From the NCBI GenBank assembly GCA_037178625.1, contig CM074143.1, positions 1,860,001-1,924,000 on the forward strand: 64,000 bases of DNA, given 5' to 3'. Both the position numbers and the translations under genes were made by a program. Positions 1-9,631 of this stretch are shown here, in pieces (within the stretch, counting starts at the first letter, position 1; the number at the start of each line of letters is the position of its first letter). This stretch comes from Skeletonema tropicum. Taxonomy: Eukaryota; Bacillariophyta; Thalassiosirophyceae; Thalassiosirales; Thalassiosiraceae. The notes beneath the pieces were generated by a model that saw only the letters and a program-made list of their open reading frames with translations, was not told where the DNA came from and searched no databases.

Positions 1-439
1 CTACGGACAAGAACAAAAGAACTACAATGAACACTTGCCTGGGATGATTCTAGGTGACTACGAAAGCGACATTACTACAATGAGGGGAGTATTGGATAAA
101 GCGTACAAAAACGCAAAAAACAGAAAAAAGAATGAGTACAGCAGAGGCGTTGGTAGAATCGGCTTCAACAAGAAAGAGAGGCAGATGTGGAAGGACTGGG
201 GAAACAACTACGGCTCAGACACAATTACTGTACGTGATAAGATGCTCAATTTTGCAGAAACGCTAAACATTCAGGTAACACTTATCAGTGCGATGGGTAC
301 AGACTGGAGCAAAGAAGTACTGGGAGAAGAAGGAGAGCTACCAGCTTTGACAATTCTAGCGAAAACCGACAACACTGAACTTCAAAACGACAGTACCACG
401 AATTACTATTACTACGTGCCAGAAGATCCAAGTAAATGA
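1..439 (+). CDS. C-terminal part of an OTU-like protein, mobile-element associated
   Basis: The reading frame is already open at the left edge of the window, so only the C-terminal ~146 residues are seen. A segment with WGNNYGSDTITVRDKML, then LNIQVTLISAMG, resembles the end of an OTU cysteine protease fold (W-G-s-d-i-t-l ... l-n-i-x-i-x-l-i-s). The terminal His-containing motif usual in active OTU enzymes is not evident, because the C-terminus reads NDSTTNYYYYVPED. OTU domains are often carried by retroelements and DNA transposons, and the surroundings here are repeat-derived. The stop codon lies inside a 105-bp tandem duplication. The family assignment is tentative and rests on pattern only. 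Confidence 0.35.
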   Translation, partial: YGQEQKNYNEHLPGMILGDYESDITTMRGVLDKAYKNAKNRKKNEYSRGVGRIGFNKKERQMWKDWGNNYGSDTITVRDKMLNFAETLNIQVTLISAMGTDWSKEVLGEEGELPALTILAKTDNTELQNDSTTNYYYYVPEDPSK

Positions 440-586
440 GAACAACCGGAACTGGTACAATATGGGGACAATTACAGCATCGAACTACAAAACGACAGTA
501 CAACGAATTACTATTACTGTGTGCCAGAAAATCCAAGAGTGTGAGCCTAACAAGGACTGGTACAATATAGGGACAATTACGATTAG
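377..586. repeat. two-copy ~105-bp tandem repeat
   Basis: Copy 1 (377-481) covers the last 20 codons and stop of the OTU-like ORF. Copy 2 (482-586) follows at an offset of 105 bp with scattered substitutions. Both contain the landmarks AACGACAGTAC, AATTACTATTACT and ACTGGTACAATAT. Confidence 0.8.
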
Positions 587-619
587 TTATAGTGCTAAAT
601 ATTACAACTAACAACTAAG

Positions 620-1540
620 TTAAAGCGCAACTTCGTCAATTTCGGAAAATAGACTTTCTATCCTTTGAGCCTGCAAACATGACTGCAGAAAATACCTAAC
701 TTGAGACTCGAGAAGATCTGCAACAGAACGTATATTGCGAGCATCAAAATCAAAAGGAACAGGTCTAGAGAGGCAAGTTGCCAACGCGTAGATATCTAAA
801 AGAAGAAGAAGGATATCTGCTACTGGATCTCTAACTGCTATAATGCGACGAAGAAGCTGAAGCTTATGCCGAAAAAGATGAACTTGTTCATTACTGAACT
901 TGACCGCAGAGCTCATAGAACGTCGTGGCCTGTCACCGTATATGCCTACTTTGTTGTATTTATGACGCAAAAAGACGTCAATTTCTGATATAGCGCTGTA
1001 CACAATATCACAGCTGCTTAAAGAATCACGATGTAAAGAACATAATACAGATCTCCGACGGTGAATCACACGGGAACAGCTGGACCAAAGTGATGAAGGC
1101 AATCTCCTAACTAAGCAAATATGAGAGTACACTCCTTTACTGAATACGTCATTAAATCTTTTCACCTCTAGTACATACCAGCCGGACTGCATGATAACAA
1201 CTTCCCAGAAGCGCCAAAACGCTATGTCACCCAGCGCTCGATACCTCAGAGCGAACTGACGAGCAAATTGGGTTCGAATCAAGATGCCACCGCATACATG
1301 GAACACATTTAGCGATCTACGATCACCACCGAAAAATACTGACACGTCGATGTTGCCCAAGATGTGAAGATTAGAGCTAGAACATGATAAATCATTGACA
1401 TTACAGAAATTGCTGCCCGCTGGGTTGCAATTACAGTTACTGAGAGACAAGATCATGGACACCAGCTTGTAACGGTGTATCGGACGATTGACACATCGTC
1501 GTCGAACGCTAAGATCTAAAGATGAATATAGAAATGTCAT
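620..1540 (-). CDS. uncharacterised ORF, possible mobile-element protein
   Basis: An open frame of about 306 codons from ATG 1540 to the stop at 620. I recognise no domain. A central stretch containing IDVSVFFGGDRR, then FWRFWEVVIM and a Trp, resembles the spacing and residues of the minus-strand ORF at 6061-7191 (IDVVIFGEHRH ... LRLWGVMVIF), so the two may be diverged members of one family. Both lie on the minus strand, one on each side of a retrotransposon fragment. The frame could also be fortuitous, since composition does not prove coding. Alternative TTG starts exist upstream, but ATG 1540 is the first plausible start. Confidence 0.3.
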   Translation of the reverse strand: MTFLYSSLDLSVRRRCVNRPIHRYKLVSMILSLSNCNCNPAGSNFCNVNDLSCSSSNLHILGNIDVSVFFGGDRRSLNVFHVCGGILIRTQFARQFALRYRALGDIAFWRFWEVVIMQSGWYVLEVKRFNDVFSKGVYSHICLVRRLPSSLWSSCSRVIHRRRSVLCSLHRDSLSSCDIVYSAISEIDVFLRHKYNKVGIYGDRPRRSMSSAVKFSNEQVHLFRHKLQLLRRIIAVRDPVADILLLLLDIYALATCLSRPVPFDFDARNIRSVADLLESQVRYFLQSCLQAQRIESLFSEIDEVAL

Positions 1541-2449
1541 AACAAGTAACAAGAAGGTTCACAATAGAACTGTGAAATGAGAAGACAACATAAGGCCAGC
1601 GAAATGACGGAAAAAATAACATGTGTATCACTTCGGCGAGATCACGAGAAACACACAAAAGCAGGAAAGAAATGAAAAGCTCGAAACTATGTAGAAAGTG
1701 TACTTGCTAACACCTCACACAAATAATGAACACACACTCACTAGCCTACCAAGGAATGCTACACTCCAGATCAAACAAGCAAGATGTACAAACAGAATAA
1801 TAAGGATATCCAGTGGAGCTCCTTACAAACTTTCCTTGGAATGGAGTTGCCAATCTATACAAAAACGCAACTTCGAAATCTTATGATAGAAGCACAACAG
1901 AGCAAAACAAGAGCAAAGATAGCTATTACAAAAAGGATAGAGAAAGAAAGAGAGGAAAAGCAAGAAGATATAATGAGGCACTATGGTACAACGATACATA
2001 CACCAAAATGGTACTACTTCAAAGAGACCCAAAACGAAACTAACATTCCAGGGACAATAATGTACATCGTATCAGAAAACGGCAAACCCGATCTAACCAA
2101 TCAAAGGCAAAAAACCGACGAACGCTAAGTGACTGCTGAGTCGATATCTAGGGAAACTATCTAAGTTATGCCTAGCGCTACCAATATTGATGAAGAATGC
2201 AGTAACGAGCCTTAGATGGAACAAGTACATGTGAATATCAAATAGCGAAGTAAAAAATAAATAAGTGATAAAGACCAACTCGTTAATAATATTCGAAAGA
2301 GTAGTACTGCAAAACTCCCATCCGTTTAAATCGTAGCCAATGACAGAAGCATTCAAATGTCTTACCATCAATTCTTGCTCGGCTTCGGCCTCTATCCTAT
2401 CTTGACTTGATGCTGCATCCATAAAAAAATCAAATGAACTATAATATTC
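1541..2449. other. A-rich segment with one small + strand ORF
   Basis: No recognised gene. An ATG-initiated frame at 1784-2128 (+, 114 codons) encodes a basic, helical-looking peptide with a Lys/Arg/Glu-rich centre (TKRIEKEREEKQEDIMRHYG). Its A-rich codon use matches the OTU-like fragment, so it may be another remnant of the same mobile element. It has no known motif. Confidence 0.25.
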
Positions 2450-2451
2450 GA

Positions 2452-2645
2452 AATAATTTTGACATCATAACAAATTTATTTACAATAAAAACAAGCATTG
2501 CAGAGCAACTTTATAGACGGATACATTGCAAAAAAAAATCCAACACGAAATCCACAAAATAATTTTGTCATCATGACAAATTTATGTTACAACAACAAGC
2601 ATTGCAGAGCAAATTTATAGACGGGTACATTGCACAAAAAAAAAA
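2452..2645. repeat. two-copy ~106-bp AT-rich tandem repeat
   Basis: The block AATAATTTTGACATCAT, then AAGCATTGCAGAGCAA, then TATAGACGG and TACATTGCA with a poly-A run, starts at 2452. It recurs from 2558 at an offset of 106 bp with few changes. It lies immediately upstream of the retrotransposon fragment. Confidence 0.8.
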
Positions 2646-2700
2646 CAGGCCCCGAGGGCCCGCGCCGCACTACACACCATACACAACATGCAGCCACTAA

Positions 2701-5700
2701 TCGCCGCGCGCACCATTTCATAATGACGGAAATGTCTCTGCAGATTACGGCAGTGAACGACCGCTGGATGAACTGATCGAAAGGATGAAATTGAGCTCTA
2801 CGATGTGGAATGAGGTCGTACGATATTCAGGCCAATCACTTGCCTACCACAAATGTGCGTGGCAGGCATTAGCGTGGCAAGTGGTACGAGGGGAACTAAA
2901 ACCAATCATGGCAATAGATGAAACAATCCTCCTGGAGGATCATAAAGGTGCCAAGTCAGTGATACAGTTTAAGTCACCAAATCAACCGAATAAAGGGTTG
3001 GGATACCACTTGTGCCCCGATGGGAACCAGAAGCAAGAGTACGAGGTCATCATGGAGAAATTGAGGAGAATTTCCAAGTCTACGTCTTTGGGATTCCTGA
3101 CAGCAAGTGAGACGAAGCAACTACTCTACCAACGATTGATGCCAACATTGGATTACGTCCTTCACTTGACGTCCTTCAGTAAGAAACAATGCAAAAAGAT
3201 GGATACAATCGTACGGCACAACTTCCTCCCATATATGCACTTTAATAGGAACTCACCAGACGCAGTGCTCCGAGGTCCTATGGAGCAAGGAGGGATGGAA
3301 ATCCCAGACATGTATTCGAGGCAAACTGAATTGCAGTCAGAGTATGTTGTCAAGCAGCTTAGAAATGGGAAGACATTGGCGGAGGATTTTCTCTTCACAT
3401 TGGATGAATTGCAACTGCAGTCAGGCCTGATAACACCATTGTTTGAGTACAAAGAAAGGCTGACATATATGGACAATGGACTACTAGTGAGCTTGAAAAA
3501 TCGATTAGCTGAGATAGATGCTACGATATGGATGGAAGATGCCACAATCCCAGCACTGCAGAGGGAAGGCGATCAATCAATTATGGAAGCATTTATTCGA
3601 CGGAAAATAAAGCCATCGATATTGAGAAAGCTCAATGCAGTCCGTATCTATATGCGAGTGATCACATTAGCAGACCTAGTGGTTGAGAATGGAGAATATA
3701 TTGGAAATACAACGCTGGGGGGCAATTTTGTAGCAGGATCTGATTGGAGATGGCCGCAAACTCCATGCCCTCCGAAGAAGTGGTTCTCCTTGTTTCGTAG
3801 GTGTATACGAGAAACATTCTGCAATAGATTGGATAGTCGCCACCACCACACCAATTCAATGGAACTTGACATACCACTTGGAAAGTGGTTTCCGGTGAAA
3901 CGGAACACATGGTATGACTGCTACCGAGGTAAGGGGGTGATCTACAAACGAGGAGAGACAGCCACTGGTGAAAGCTTTATTCAGAAGCTAACAGAACAAC
4001 CAGTGCAAAGTGGGTTCTACAAATATGAATGTGACGTCAACGCTATACCGCTAGAGTGTTATCCGATGAAAATGGCAGAGGTAGATGAGGGTGTATGGAC
4101 TCGCCGTCCGTATCAGATGGCACAACAGCAACAGCAGGAAGCTAAGCCTCCGGGATACGTGACCGAAAATACACACCTACCAGGCACGGAAATGAAGCCA
4201 AAGAAGACAGGTAGTGATGGTTCTGTCCTTCGAGTGCACAATGTGGCAGCGGCAGCATGGATTATCCCAACTAATCAAAACGAGTATGTCAAGGCATGTT
4301 TTTTGATGACAAACGTCAGCTCAGTAAACTCGTACCGAGCTGAATTGGAAGGGTTGTATCGAGCGCTGTATCACATACAATATCTTGGCATAGAATTGGG
4401 GCCAGACGACGATATTACTCAATGGTTTGATAATGAGTCAGGTGCTTTTACGAGTAATCGGCCAATGAAGACAGGACGGGACACAATACAACCTGAAGGA
4501 GATCTTTTGATGGCAATACAGCATCTACGGCAGAAGTTACCATTTGGAGTAATTAGTCAGCACGTCCGGGGACACCAAGATACGGCCAAAAAGAAGACGG
4601 AACCGGACGAAAGTGACTGCGATTCATTAGAAACCACGGAAAGCGCATTGGGAAAAGAGAAAGACTTGGATGGATTGGATGACAACGCTATGATCAACAT
4701 TGCGTGCGACGAATTAGCGGGAGAAACAACGGCAGCAGCCATTGAGAATCCCATCCAATTACCACCTGAGCAAGAAATATTACAGATGCCGTATGAGGGA
4801 TCAAAAGCAGTTTTACGAATAGGGAATAAGTGGATCACAGCTGGGATGCGAAGCCACGTCAACAAAGCGCGTCGTGAACCAATCCTCCGGAAATATATCA
4901 AGCGAAGACACGGATGGACGGACGAGCAATATGACAATGTGTATTGGATGACGATAGGGGAAGTGAGACGGAAAAGTACCCTTAGCCAGCAGCGATTTAC
5001 CTGCAAACTAATGCATGGCCTCCTCCCAGTGAATCACGTGAAGCAACATGAAACGCAAGTATCGCAGTGTCCGAACTGTCGGCAGTGTGATGACGAAACA
5101 ATAGCACACGTGTTTCAATGTTCCCACCCGGATATGGCTGCGAAACGTGCTGCAATTATAGCAGCACTCCGGAAGAAAGGACTCCGGAAAATATCACGAA
5201 AAATACTACTCAGAGTGGCAAACTTGGTAGAACAATATGCAAACGGGGGCGAGATTCGAACCACATCAGAAGACCCGAGGATCCAGGAAGCACTGGAAGC
5301 ACAACGTGACCTCGGGTGGGATGACTTCTTCAGAGGGTATCTGGTAAAAGAATGGTATCAAGCATTGGAGAGTACTCATCATGGGGACGCCCACCAGCAG
5401 TTTTATCAACTCCAAAAATTGATCTGGTATGAAGTTGCACTACCGCAGTGGCATGAGCGAAACAGACTAGCTCATGGAACTCAGTCATTTGACAAGCAAA
5501 TAGAGAGTGCACATTTAGCAGAGCAATTGGTATGGTACAGTCAACATCGAGAGGAGATGCCGCCAGGCTTTCACCAACGGTGGGCAAATCATAGTATTGA
5601 CGAAATAAGCAATATGGATTTGGCTACTAGGCGAATGTGGGTGCATCACCTCAAGATAGGCAGGCAAGCGGTCGAGATGCGAGCAGAACAGCGGAAGAAA

Positions 5701-5877
5701 AGTCAACGAACTTTATCGTTCTACTTCAATGAATTTGGCCCACCATTACCGCCACCTCAGCGGCAACGTGTGGCTGATGAAGCCGAGGAACACGCAAATA
5801 GAGTAGTATTGTATCGTGAGGAGGGACAGCCGATAATAGACGCAGTCCTCAATGAACTCGAGAAATCGACGACGTAA
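2701..5877 (+). CDS. non-LTR retrotransposon ORF2 fragment: RT C-terminus, RNase H, zinc-knuckle-like motif
   Basis: The open frame runs from just after a stop at 2698-2700; the first ATG is 2785 (1030 codons). The start matches the region right after the RT catalytic box (LDELIERM...W..L...SGQSLAYHKCAWQ), so fingers and most of the palm are missing. An FHND at the expected YxDD position is not a proper catalytic motif. An RNase H domain follows with all acidic residues visible: D478 (GSDGS), E520 (YRAELEG), D549 (FDNESG) and D642 (CDELA), plus VRGHQD. A Cys/His cluster, CPNC...H...C..H, begins at residue 762. A W.ERNRLAHG motif near residue 895 is common in stramenopile and fungal LINE C-termini. 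The 5' truncation is typical of target-primed reverse transcription. The retained frame is intact over 3 kb, so the insertion is probably fairly young, but it is non-autonomous. Confidence 0.85.
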   Translation, partial: SPRAPFHNDGNVSADYGSERPLDELIERMKLSSTMWNEVVRYSGQSLAYHKCAWQALAWQVVRGELKPIMAIDETILLEDHKGAKSVIQFKSPNQPNKGLGYHLCPDGNQKQEYEVIMEKLRRISKSTSLGFLTASETKQLLYQRLMPTLDYVLHLTSFSKKQCKKMDTIVRHNFLPYMHFNRNSPDAVLRGPMEQGGMEIPDMYSRQTELQSEYVVKQLRNGKTLAEDFLFTLDELQLQSGLITPLFEYKERLTYMDNGLLVSLKNRLAEIDATIWMEDATIPALQREGDQSIMEAFIRRKIKPSILRKLNAVRIYMRVITLADLVVENGEYIGNTTLGGNFVAGSDWRWPQTPCPPKKWFSLFRRCIRETFCNRLDSRHHHTNSMELDIPLGKWFPVKRNTWYDCYRGKGVIYKRGETATGESFIQKLTEQPVQSGFYKYECDVNAIPLECYPMKMAEVDEGVWTRRPYQMAQQQQQEAKPPGYVTENTHLPGTEMKPKKTGSDGSVLRVHNVAAAAWIIPTNQNEYVKACFLMTNVSSVNSYRAELEGLYRALYHIQYLGIELGPDDDITQWFDNESGAFTSNRPMKTGRDTIQPEGDLLMAIQHLRQKLPFGVISQHVRGHQDTAKKKTEPDESDCDSLETTESALGKEKDLDGLDDNAMINIACDELAGETTAAAIENPIQLPPEQEILQMPYEGSKAVLRIGNKWITAGMRSHVNKARREPILRKYIKRRHGWTDEQYDNVYWMTIGEVRRKSTLSQQRFTCKLMHGLLPVNHVKQHETQVSQCPNCRQCDDETIAHVFQCSHPDMAAKRAAIIAALRKKGLRKISRKILLRVANLVEQYANGGEIRTTSEDPRIQEALEAQRDLGWDDFFRGYLVKEWYQALESTHHGDAHQQFYQLQKLIWYEVALPQWHERNRLAHGTQSFDKQIESAHLAEQLVWYSQHREEMPPGFHQRWANHSIDEISNMDLATRRMWVHHLKIGRQAVEMRAEQRKKSQRTLSFYFNEFGPPLPPPQRQRVADEAEEHANRVVLYREEGQPIIDAVLNELEKSTT

Positions 5878-6068
5878 ACAACCGTATGGTTGAACTAATC
5901 CTGGCCAGGAGACTATTTAGGTCTTCTGGCTTGGAGTGCGATCTGAGAAACAGTTGTGGAGGCAGTATAGAGCACTATCAATGCTACCGACACAGCACAC
6001 ATGTTGGTTAGTCATAATTTCGCCCCTAGAGGGCTAATCAGACGTACTTTAAAATTTCTGTTATATCA
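5878..6068 (+). repeat. 3' UTR and conserved 3' tail of the retrotransposon
   Basis: This follows the ORF2 stop directly. The last ~65 bp (from 6003) contain GGTTAGTCATAATTTCG, a small palindrome CCCCTAGAGGG and ACTTTAAAATTTCTGTTATAT. The same tail recurs at 12410-12475 almost unchanged and at 48655-48780 in diverged form. That pattern suits a LINE 3' end recognised by its reverse transcriptase. Confidence 0.7.
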
Positions 6069-7191
6069 TCATGATAATAACACCACTGGATTCGTCTTGA
6101 AAGACATCGATGCTTGTAGTAGATGTCAAGAGTGTCTCCGTTCTCCCGAGTAATGCATACGTCGATTGCAAAACATCTCCCCACGCAACATGAATCTTGG
6201 TCACAAGTTGATTATAGTATCGAACATGTTGTGTCCATTGCGAAAGATCGTGCAACCAGATAAAGTCGACACTAAAGATTACCATTACTCCCCATAGTCT
6301 CAAGAGATAATGTGTAAGTATGAGTCCCTCACAACTGAAAAACATCACTCCTCTATTCACAACTAGGAAGTCATGAGTACCATCGAGTAGATGATCTGCG
6401 ATGTGACGATGCTCACCAAAGATAACAACATCGATATGCTGTCGCTTGATAGAACTTGTGCCCAGGAACTGAATATCGAGTTTCCAGAATAGGGTCATCA
6501 ATAGGGCGCTGAGGTCATGTTGTCGAAGACAAACTATAACACCGATAGGACGTGTATCCATAGATGGATAAATGTTGGTATTAACACCAGAAGGAGTTAC
6601 CAAAGTACTGAATTCAGAAGGATCCATGATGCGAAGAATAATAACTGCGATCAATTTGTCTCCACCCAATGTAGAAGTGTCGAGAATATAATGTCGGGTT
6701 CCTAAGCAGACAACTAGACGAAGCACCGATCGAATCGAGAGAGATGCCGGGTTAAGTGCGGGCAAAGGCCTGTACACGGTGACAATCCACCATTTATCCT
6801 CTTGACTTCCTAATAAGGAGAGACCCATTACTAACAAAGGACGGTCCACCACATGGTAGATATCCACTTCTTCAGAAGACACGTAAATCCATAAACGTGT
6901 AGATATGATCCCTTCAGTAGAAAACAGGACTTGATGTAAATCCAAAAACTCGGATAACGGTCTCCGCCACCTTCCTCTGCGAAATACATCAGATTCCATA
7001 TTAGCATCTCGACTACCATCACTGGTCTCTAAAGAAGCGTCTACAAAACCCTCATCGGCAGTAACATCGCCACGTGAAGAAGAAAGTTGATCCTCCTGCA
7101 TGATGATATCGGCGTCAGATAAAGATGTTATGCTGTATTGAGCAGCTATCACGGGTGTCCACTTGGTATGAAAGGAAGGCCTATTAAGCAA
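6061..7191 (-). CDS. uncharacterised ORF, possible paralogue of the ORF at 620-1540
   Basis: A minus-strand open frame of 376 codons. The track-style start is TTG; the first in-frame ATG is about 30 codons in, and the frame is open to a stop about 13 codons upstream of the TTG. I recognise no domain. The C-terminal third has the IDVVIFGEHRH ... LRLWGVMVIF ... W pattern shared with the ORF at 620-1540. Its 3' end overlaps the retrotransposon tail by a few bases. An alternative is a chance frame antisense to transposon sequence. Confidence 0.28.
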   Translation of the reverse strand: MLNRPSFHTKWTPVIAAQYSITSLSDADIIMQEDQLSSSRGDVTADEGFVDASLETSDGSRDANMESDVFRRGRWRRPLSEFLDLHQVLFSTEGIISTRLWIYVSSEEVDIYHVVDRPLLVMGLSLLGSQEDKWWIVTVYRPLPALNPASLSIRSVLRLVVCLGTRHYILDTSTLGGDKLIAVIILRIMDPSEFSTLVTPSGVNTNIYPSMDTRPIGVIVCLRQHDLSALLMTLFWKLDIQFLGTSSIKRQHIDVVIFGEHRHIADHLLDGTHDFLVVNRGVMFFSCEGLILTHYLLRLWGVMVIFSVDFIWLHDLSQWTQHVRYYNQLVTKIHVAWGDVLQSTYALLGRTETLLTSTTSIDVFQDESSGVIIMMI

Positions 7192-7849
7192 GGTGTTTGC
7201 CTGGCAAAACGGAGTCCACTTAAATCAGGGAGAGTTGGATTTTCTCATAAGACTCAACGACTAAGGCTTGACAGATAATTCTTCGGTGTATCTGAAGCTA
7301 TTGTTAAAGCACGAGAACTGATAATCTCTCAAGTTGAGAATTATCTGTCATAAGACCGTCAAACAGAGTCGGGATAATCTAAGCGAACATTCAGGCGGAT
7401 ACACGGATCGGAGCGAGATCGGTGGACTTGTGAGGAGGATCGTAGAGTACCAGGAAACGAAGGCAGTGTTGAGACGTCTAATTCTATCTTAAGCCGGACA
7501 CGAAGCACTGAAGCTCTGCTGTTGTGCGTCCTACTCGACTATCGAAGTATTGATGTAGTACAGTGTGCCTTGAGGCAGCGGATGTATTCCAACGTAGTTA
7601 TTACTATTTCATTATTCTTATTATTGATTGTGTTGTGAGCGCCATGGTCATTGGATTTAGTATCTTGTGTAAAGATATGGCGGGAAAATAAGTTCTGCTG
7701 AACCGACGATCGCAGAAGATTCGACGTTCAACTTGCGGTAGATAAATGGGACGATTCCCATTAATCGGGATATGAGTATCTTCAATATCCATAAGTAGTG
7801 TACCATTGATGACATACTGGTACGATTGCGGTTGCGCTCATCTGCTTTC
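7192..7849. other. LINE remnant with inverted repeat, no intact gene
   Basis: This lies downstream of the endonuclease ORF of the minus-strand LINE. Broken frames around 7604-7953 may be the decayed start of its linker and RT region, but no RT motif is readable. Perfect 14-bp inverted arms TGACAGATAATTCT (7269-7282) and AGAATTATCTGTCA (7337-7350) could form a hairpin. Confidence 0.4.
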
Positions 7850-9631
7850 TTACATAAGTTGACAGTGTAAAAAATGCTTTCTGAGGTAAGGCGATTCAGC
7901 CATGAGTTCTCGTGTGCGTTTTTTGGTCTCCTTGTACAGCTGAACCACTTCATCGACAGGGTACCGAAGAACGTCCTCCATTCCTTTGCGCCTGGCGAAT
8001 CTTCTCAAATTGCCCCAATTGACCTTTTTTCCTTGGTGATGTCGTAGTATCCATTTCAGGAGGTGGCATTTATCCATCCACGATTGTATTGCTGGAGAGA
8101 ACTCATAGTGCGCCGGGTAAATCACTCTGCATTTCGCCTCTGCGTGTAGCATCTCCTCTTCAATCATGTTGTCCAGGATTTCCATCTTGGACACCACTTC
8201 AGCCGAGGGCGGGAATGAGGCTATCCTATTTACTTCTTTGAGCTTCTGGGGGATGCGTCTATCTGTGAAGCCTTTTTTTAATTGTGCAAGGTACTTCACT
8301 CTAATCCGCGGCACCTTGGAGTTAAGCTTTCTAGCCTTCGGTGGCACAATAAGACAGATAGAAGTGCCAATAACCGACCGCATCTGTAGGTCGACAACCA
8401 CTGGCCGGTGATCTCCCAAATCACCGTCGAACGGTAAGTAGCTGGCTCCAGTTAGTTCAACGTCATCCGAGATCCAAATACCGTCTATGGCCCCATTCTT
8501 TTGGCTGTTGCCTCGAAAATGTGTAGCAGGACCTCTTCTGCCGGGGACCATACGGTGCACTGCTTCCCTCATGCGGATATCATCCTCTGCAAGTCGTTTA
8601 CTGAGGACTCCGTCCAACACATTCTCATTAGCATCCATCATCAGAACAACCCTGTCTCCTTTGCTGCGCCACCGTTTGATGGCATCGACAATGTGTCTCC
8701 GGAACAGATCCTTGGGGTTGGTCTTCAGCTGGTGCGATTGGATGTATCTCTCAATATGTTGATAGTATGTACCAACCCCTTCTGATTTACAGGGCGCGTA
8801 GGCACTTAAGAAGACTGTTCTCACGCCATTGACCGGCTCCGTCCTATACCAGCTGAACATTCCCAGCTCAGTGGAATCTTTGCCGCAGGTCATGGGTAAG
8901 CCCGACAACTCGTCTCTAATCACAACTGCTGTCCCCCCCGCTTGAACATTACCAATGTTCTGAAGTTCCCGAGTGTTCTGAGAATGTACTGATTTGATTC
9001 TGTCATCTCCATGTCTTAGCATCGAGGCTACCGTCACTGATGATTTTAGATGGTGGAAGTTGGTGTTGGTTTCCTGGAGCCCCAGAACATCCACACCATA
9101 CGTCCGCAGGACGTGCTTGAGTCTATCTACCTTGTGGTTGTTGTGCTTCCACAGACTGAGCCCGTTGATATTCAACGACATTATTCGAACTACATCACTG
9201 CCCTTCTCCTCCACCCTCAAGTTCCCGTAAATAGGCACAATCGTATTCTCCACTGTCTGGCCAAGTGGACGGAGTTCTTTCATCGAGGAGGTTCTATCTT
9301 GTTTCTCCCTCTCTTTGTGCCTATAATCATCAAGCAGTTCATTGAGGTCCTTTGCTGACGGATCATCGCACCAACGCTGCCTATTTGCTATGAGCTGCCT
9401 CATCGTATCTGCATCTAACTTATCACTTGTATTATTCTTTTCGCTGCTGTACCTCCCTCTAAATTTGACGTGGTTGCGTGTATTCGAGAGTCGGTACTGT
9501 TGTGCACGCCGGGCCGATTTCTTCTGATTGGAGGTACTGCGGCGAGGTTGTTGCTTACGTTGCCTCTCTTGAATGGATTGGCTCACCTCGGGGTATCGGG
9601 CAAAATACCGTAGAGGCTGCCCATTATCCAT
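7850..9631 (-). CDS. LINE ORF2 N-terminal half: apurinic/apyrimidinic-like endonuclease (EEP)
   Basis: 593 codons from ATG 9629-9631. The basic N-terminus is followed by an exo_endo_phos (EEP) endonuclease with the expected motifs in order: LNINGL (Asn), GLQETNTN (Glu), SAYAPC, MMDANEN (Asp/Asn), GAIDGIWIS and LGDHRPVVVDL (Asp-His). All catalytic positions look intact. The domain nicks target DNA for target-primed reverse transcription. A charged linker follows, then a stop; no RT is found downstream, so this copy is broken or 3'-truncated. Its start codon overlaps the ORF1 stop as TAATG, which suggests termination-reinitiation translation. It is a different copy, and probably a different subfamily, from the decayed element at 60.9 kb. 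Confidence 0.85.
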   Translation of the reverse strand: MDNGQPLRYFARYPEVSQSIQERQRKQQPRRSTSNQKKSARRAQQYRLSNTRNHVKFRGRYSSEKNNTSDKLDADTMRQLIANRQRWCDDPSAKDLNELLDDYRHKEREKQDRTSSMKELRPLGQTVENTIVPIYGNLRVEEKGSDVVRIMSLNINGLSLWKHNNHKVDRLKHVLRTYGVDVLGLQETNTNFHHLKSSVTVASMLRHGDDRIKSVHSQNTRELQNIGNVQAGGTAVVIRDELSGLPMTCGKDSTELGMFSWYRTEPVNGVRTVFLSAYAPCKSEGVGTYYQHIERYIQSHQLKTNPKDLFRRHIVDAIKRWRSKGDRVVLMMDANENVLDGVLSKRLAEDDIRMREAVHRMVPGRRGPATHFRGNSQKNGAIDGIWISDDVELTGASYLPFDGDLGDHRPVVVDLQMRSVIGTSICLIVPPKARKLNSKVPRIRVKYLAQLKKGFTDRRIPQKLKEVNRIASFPPSAEVVSKMEILDNMIEEEMLHAEAKCRVIYPAHYEFSPAIQSWMDKCHLLKWILRHHQGKKVNWGNLRRFARRKGMEDVLRYPVDEVVQLYKETKKRTRELMAESPYLRKHFLHCQLM

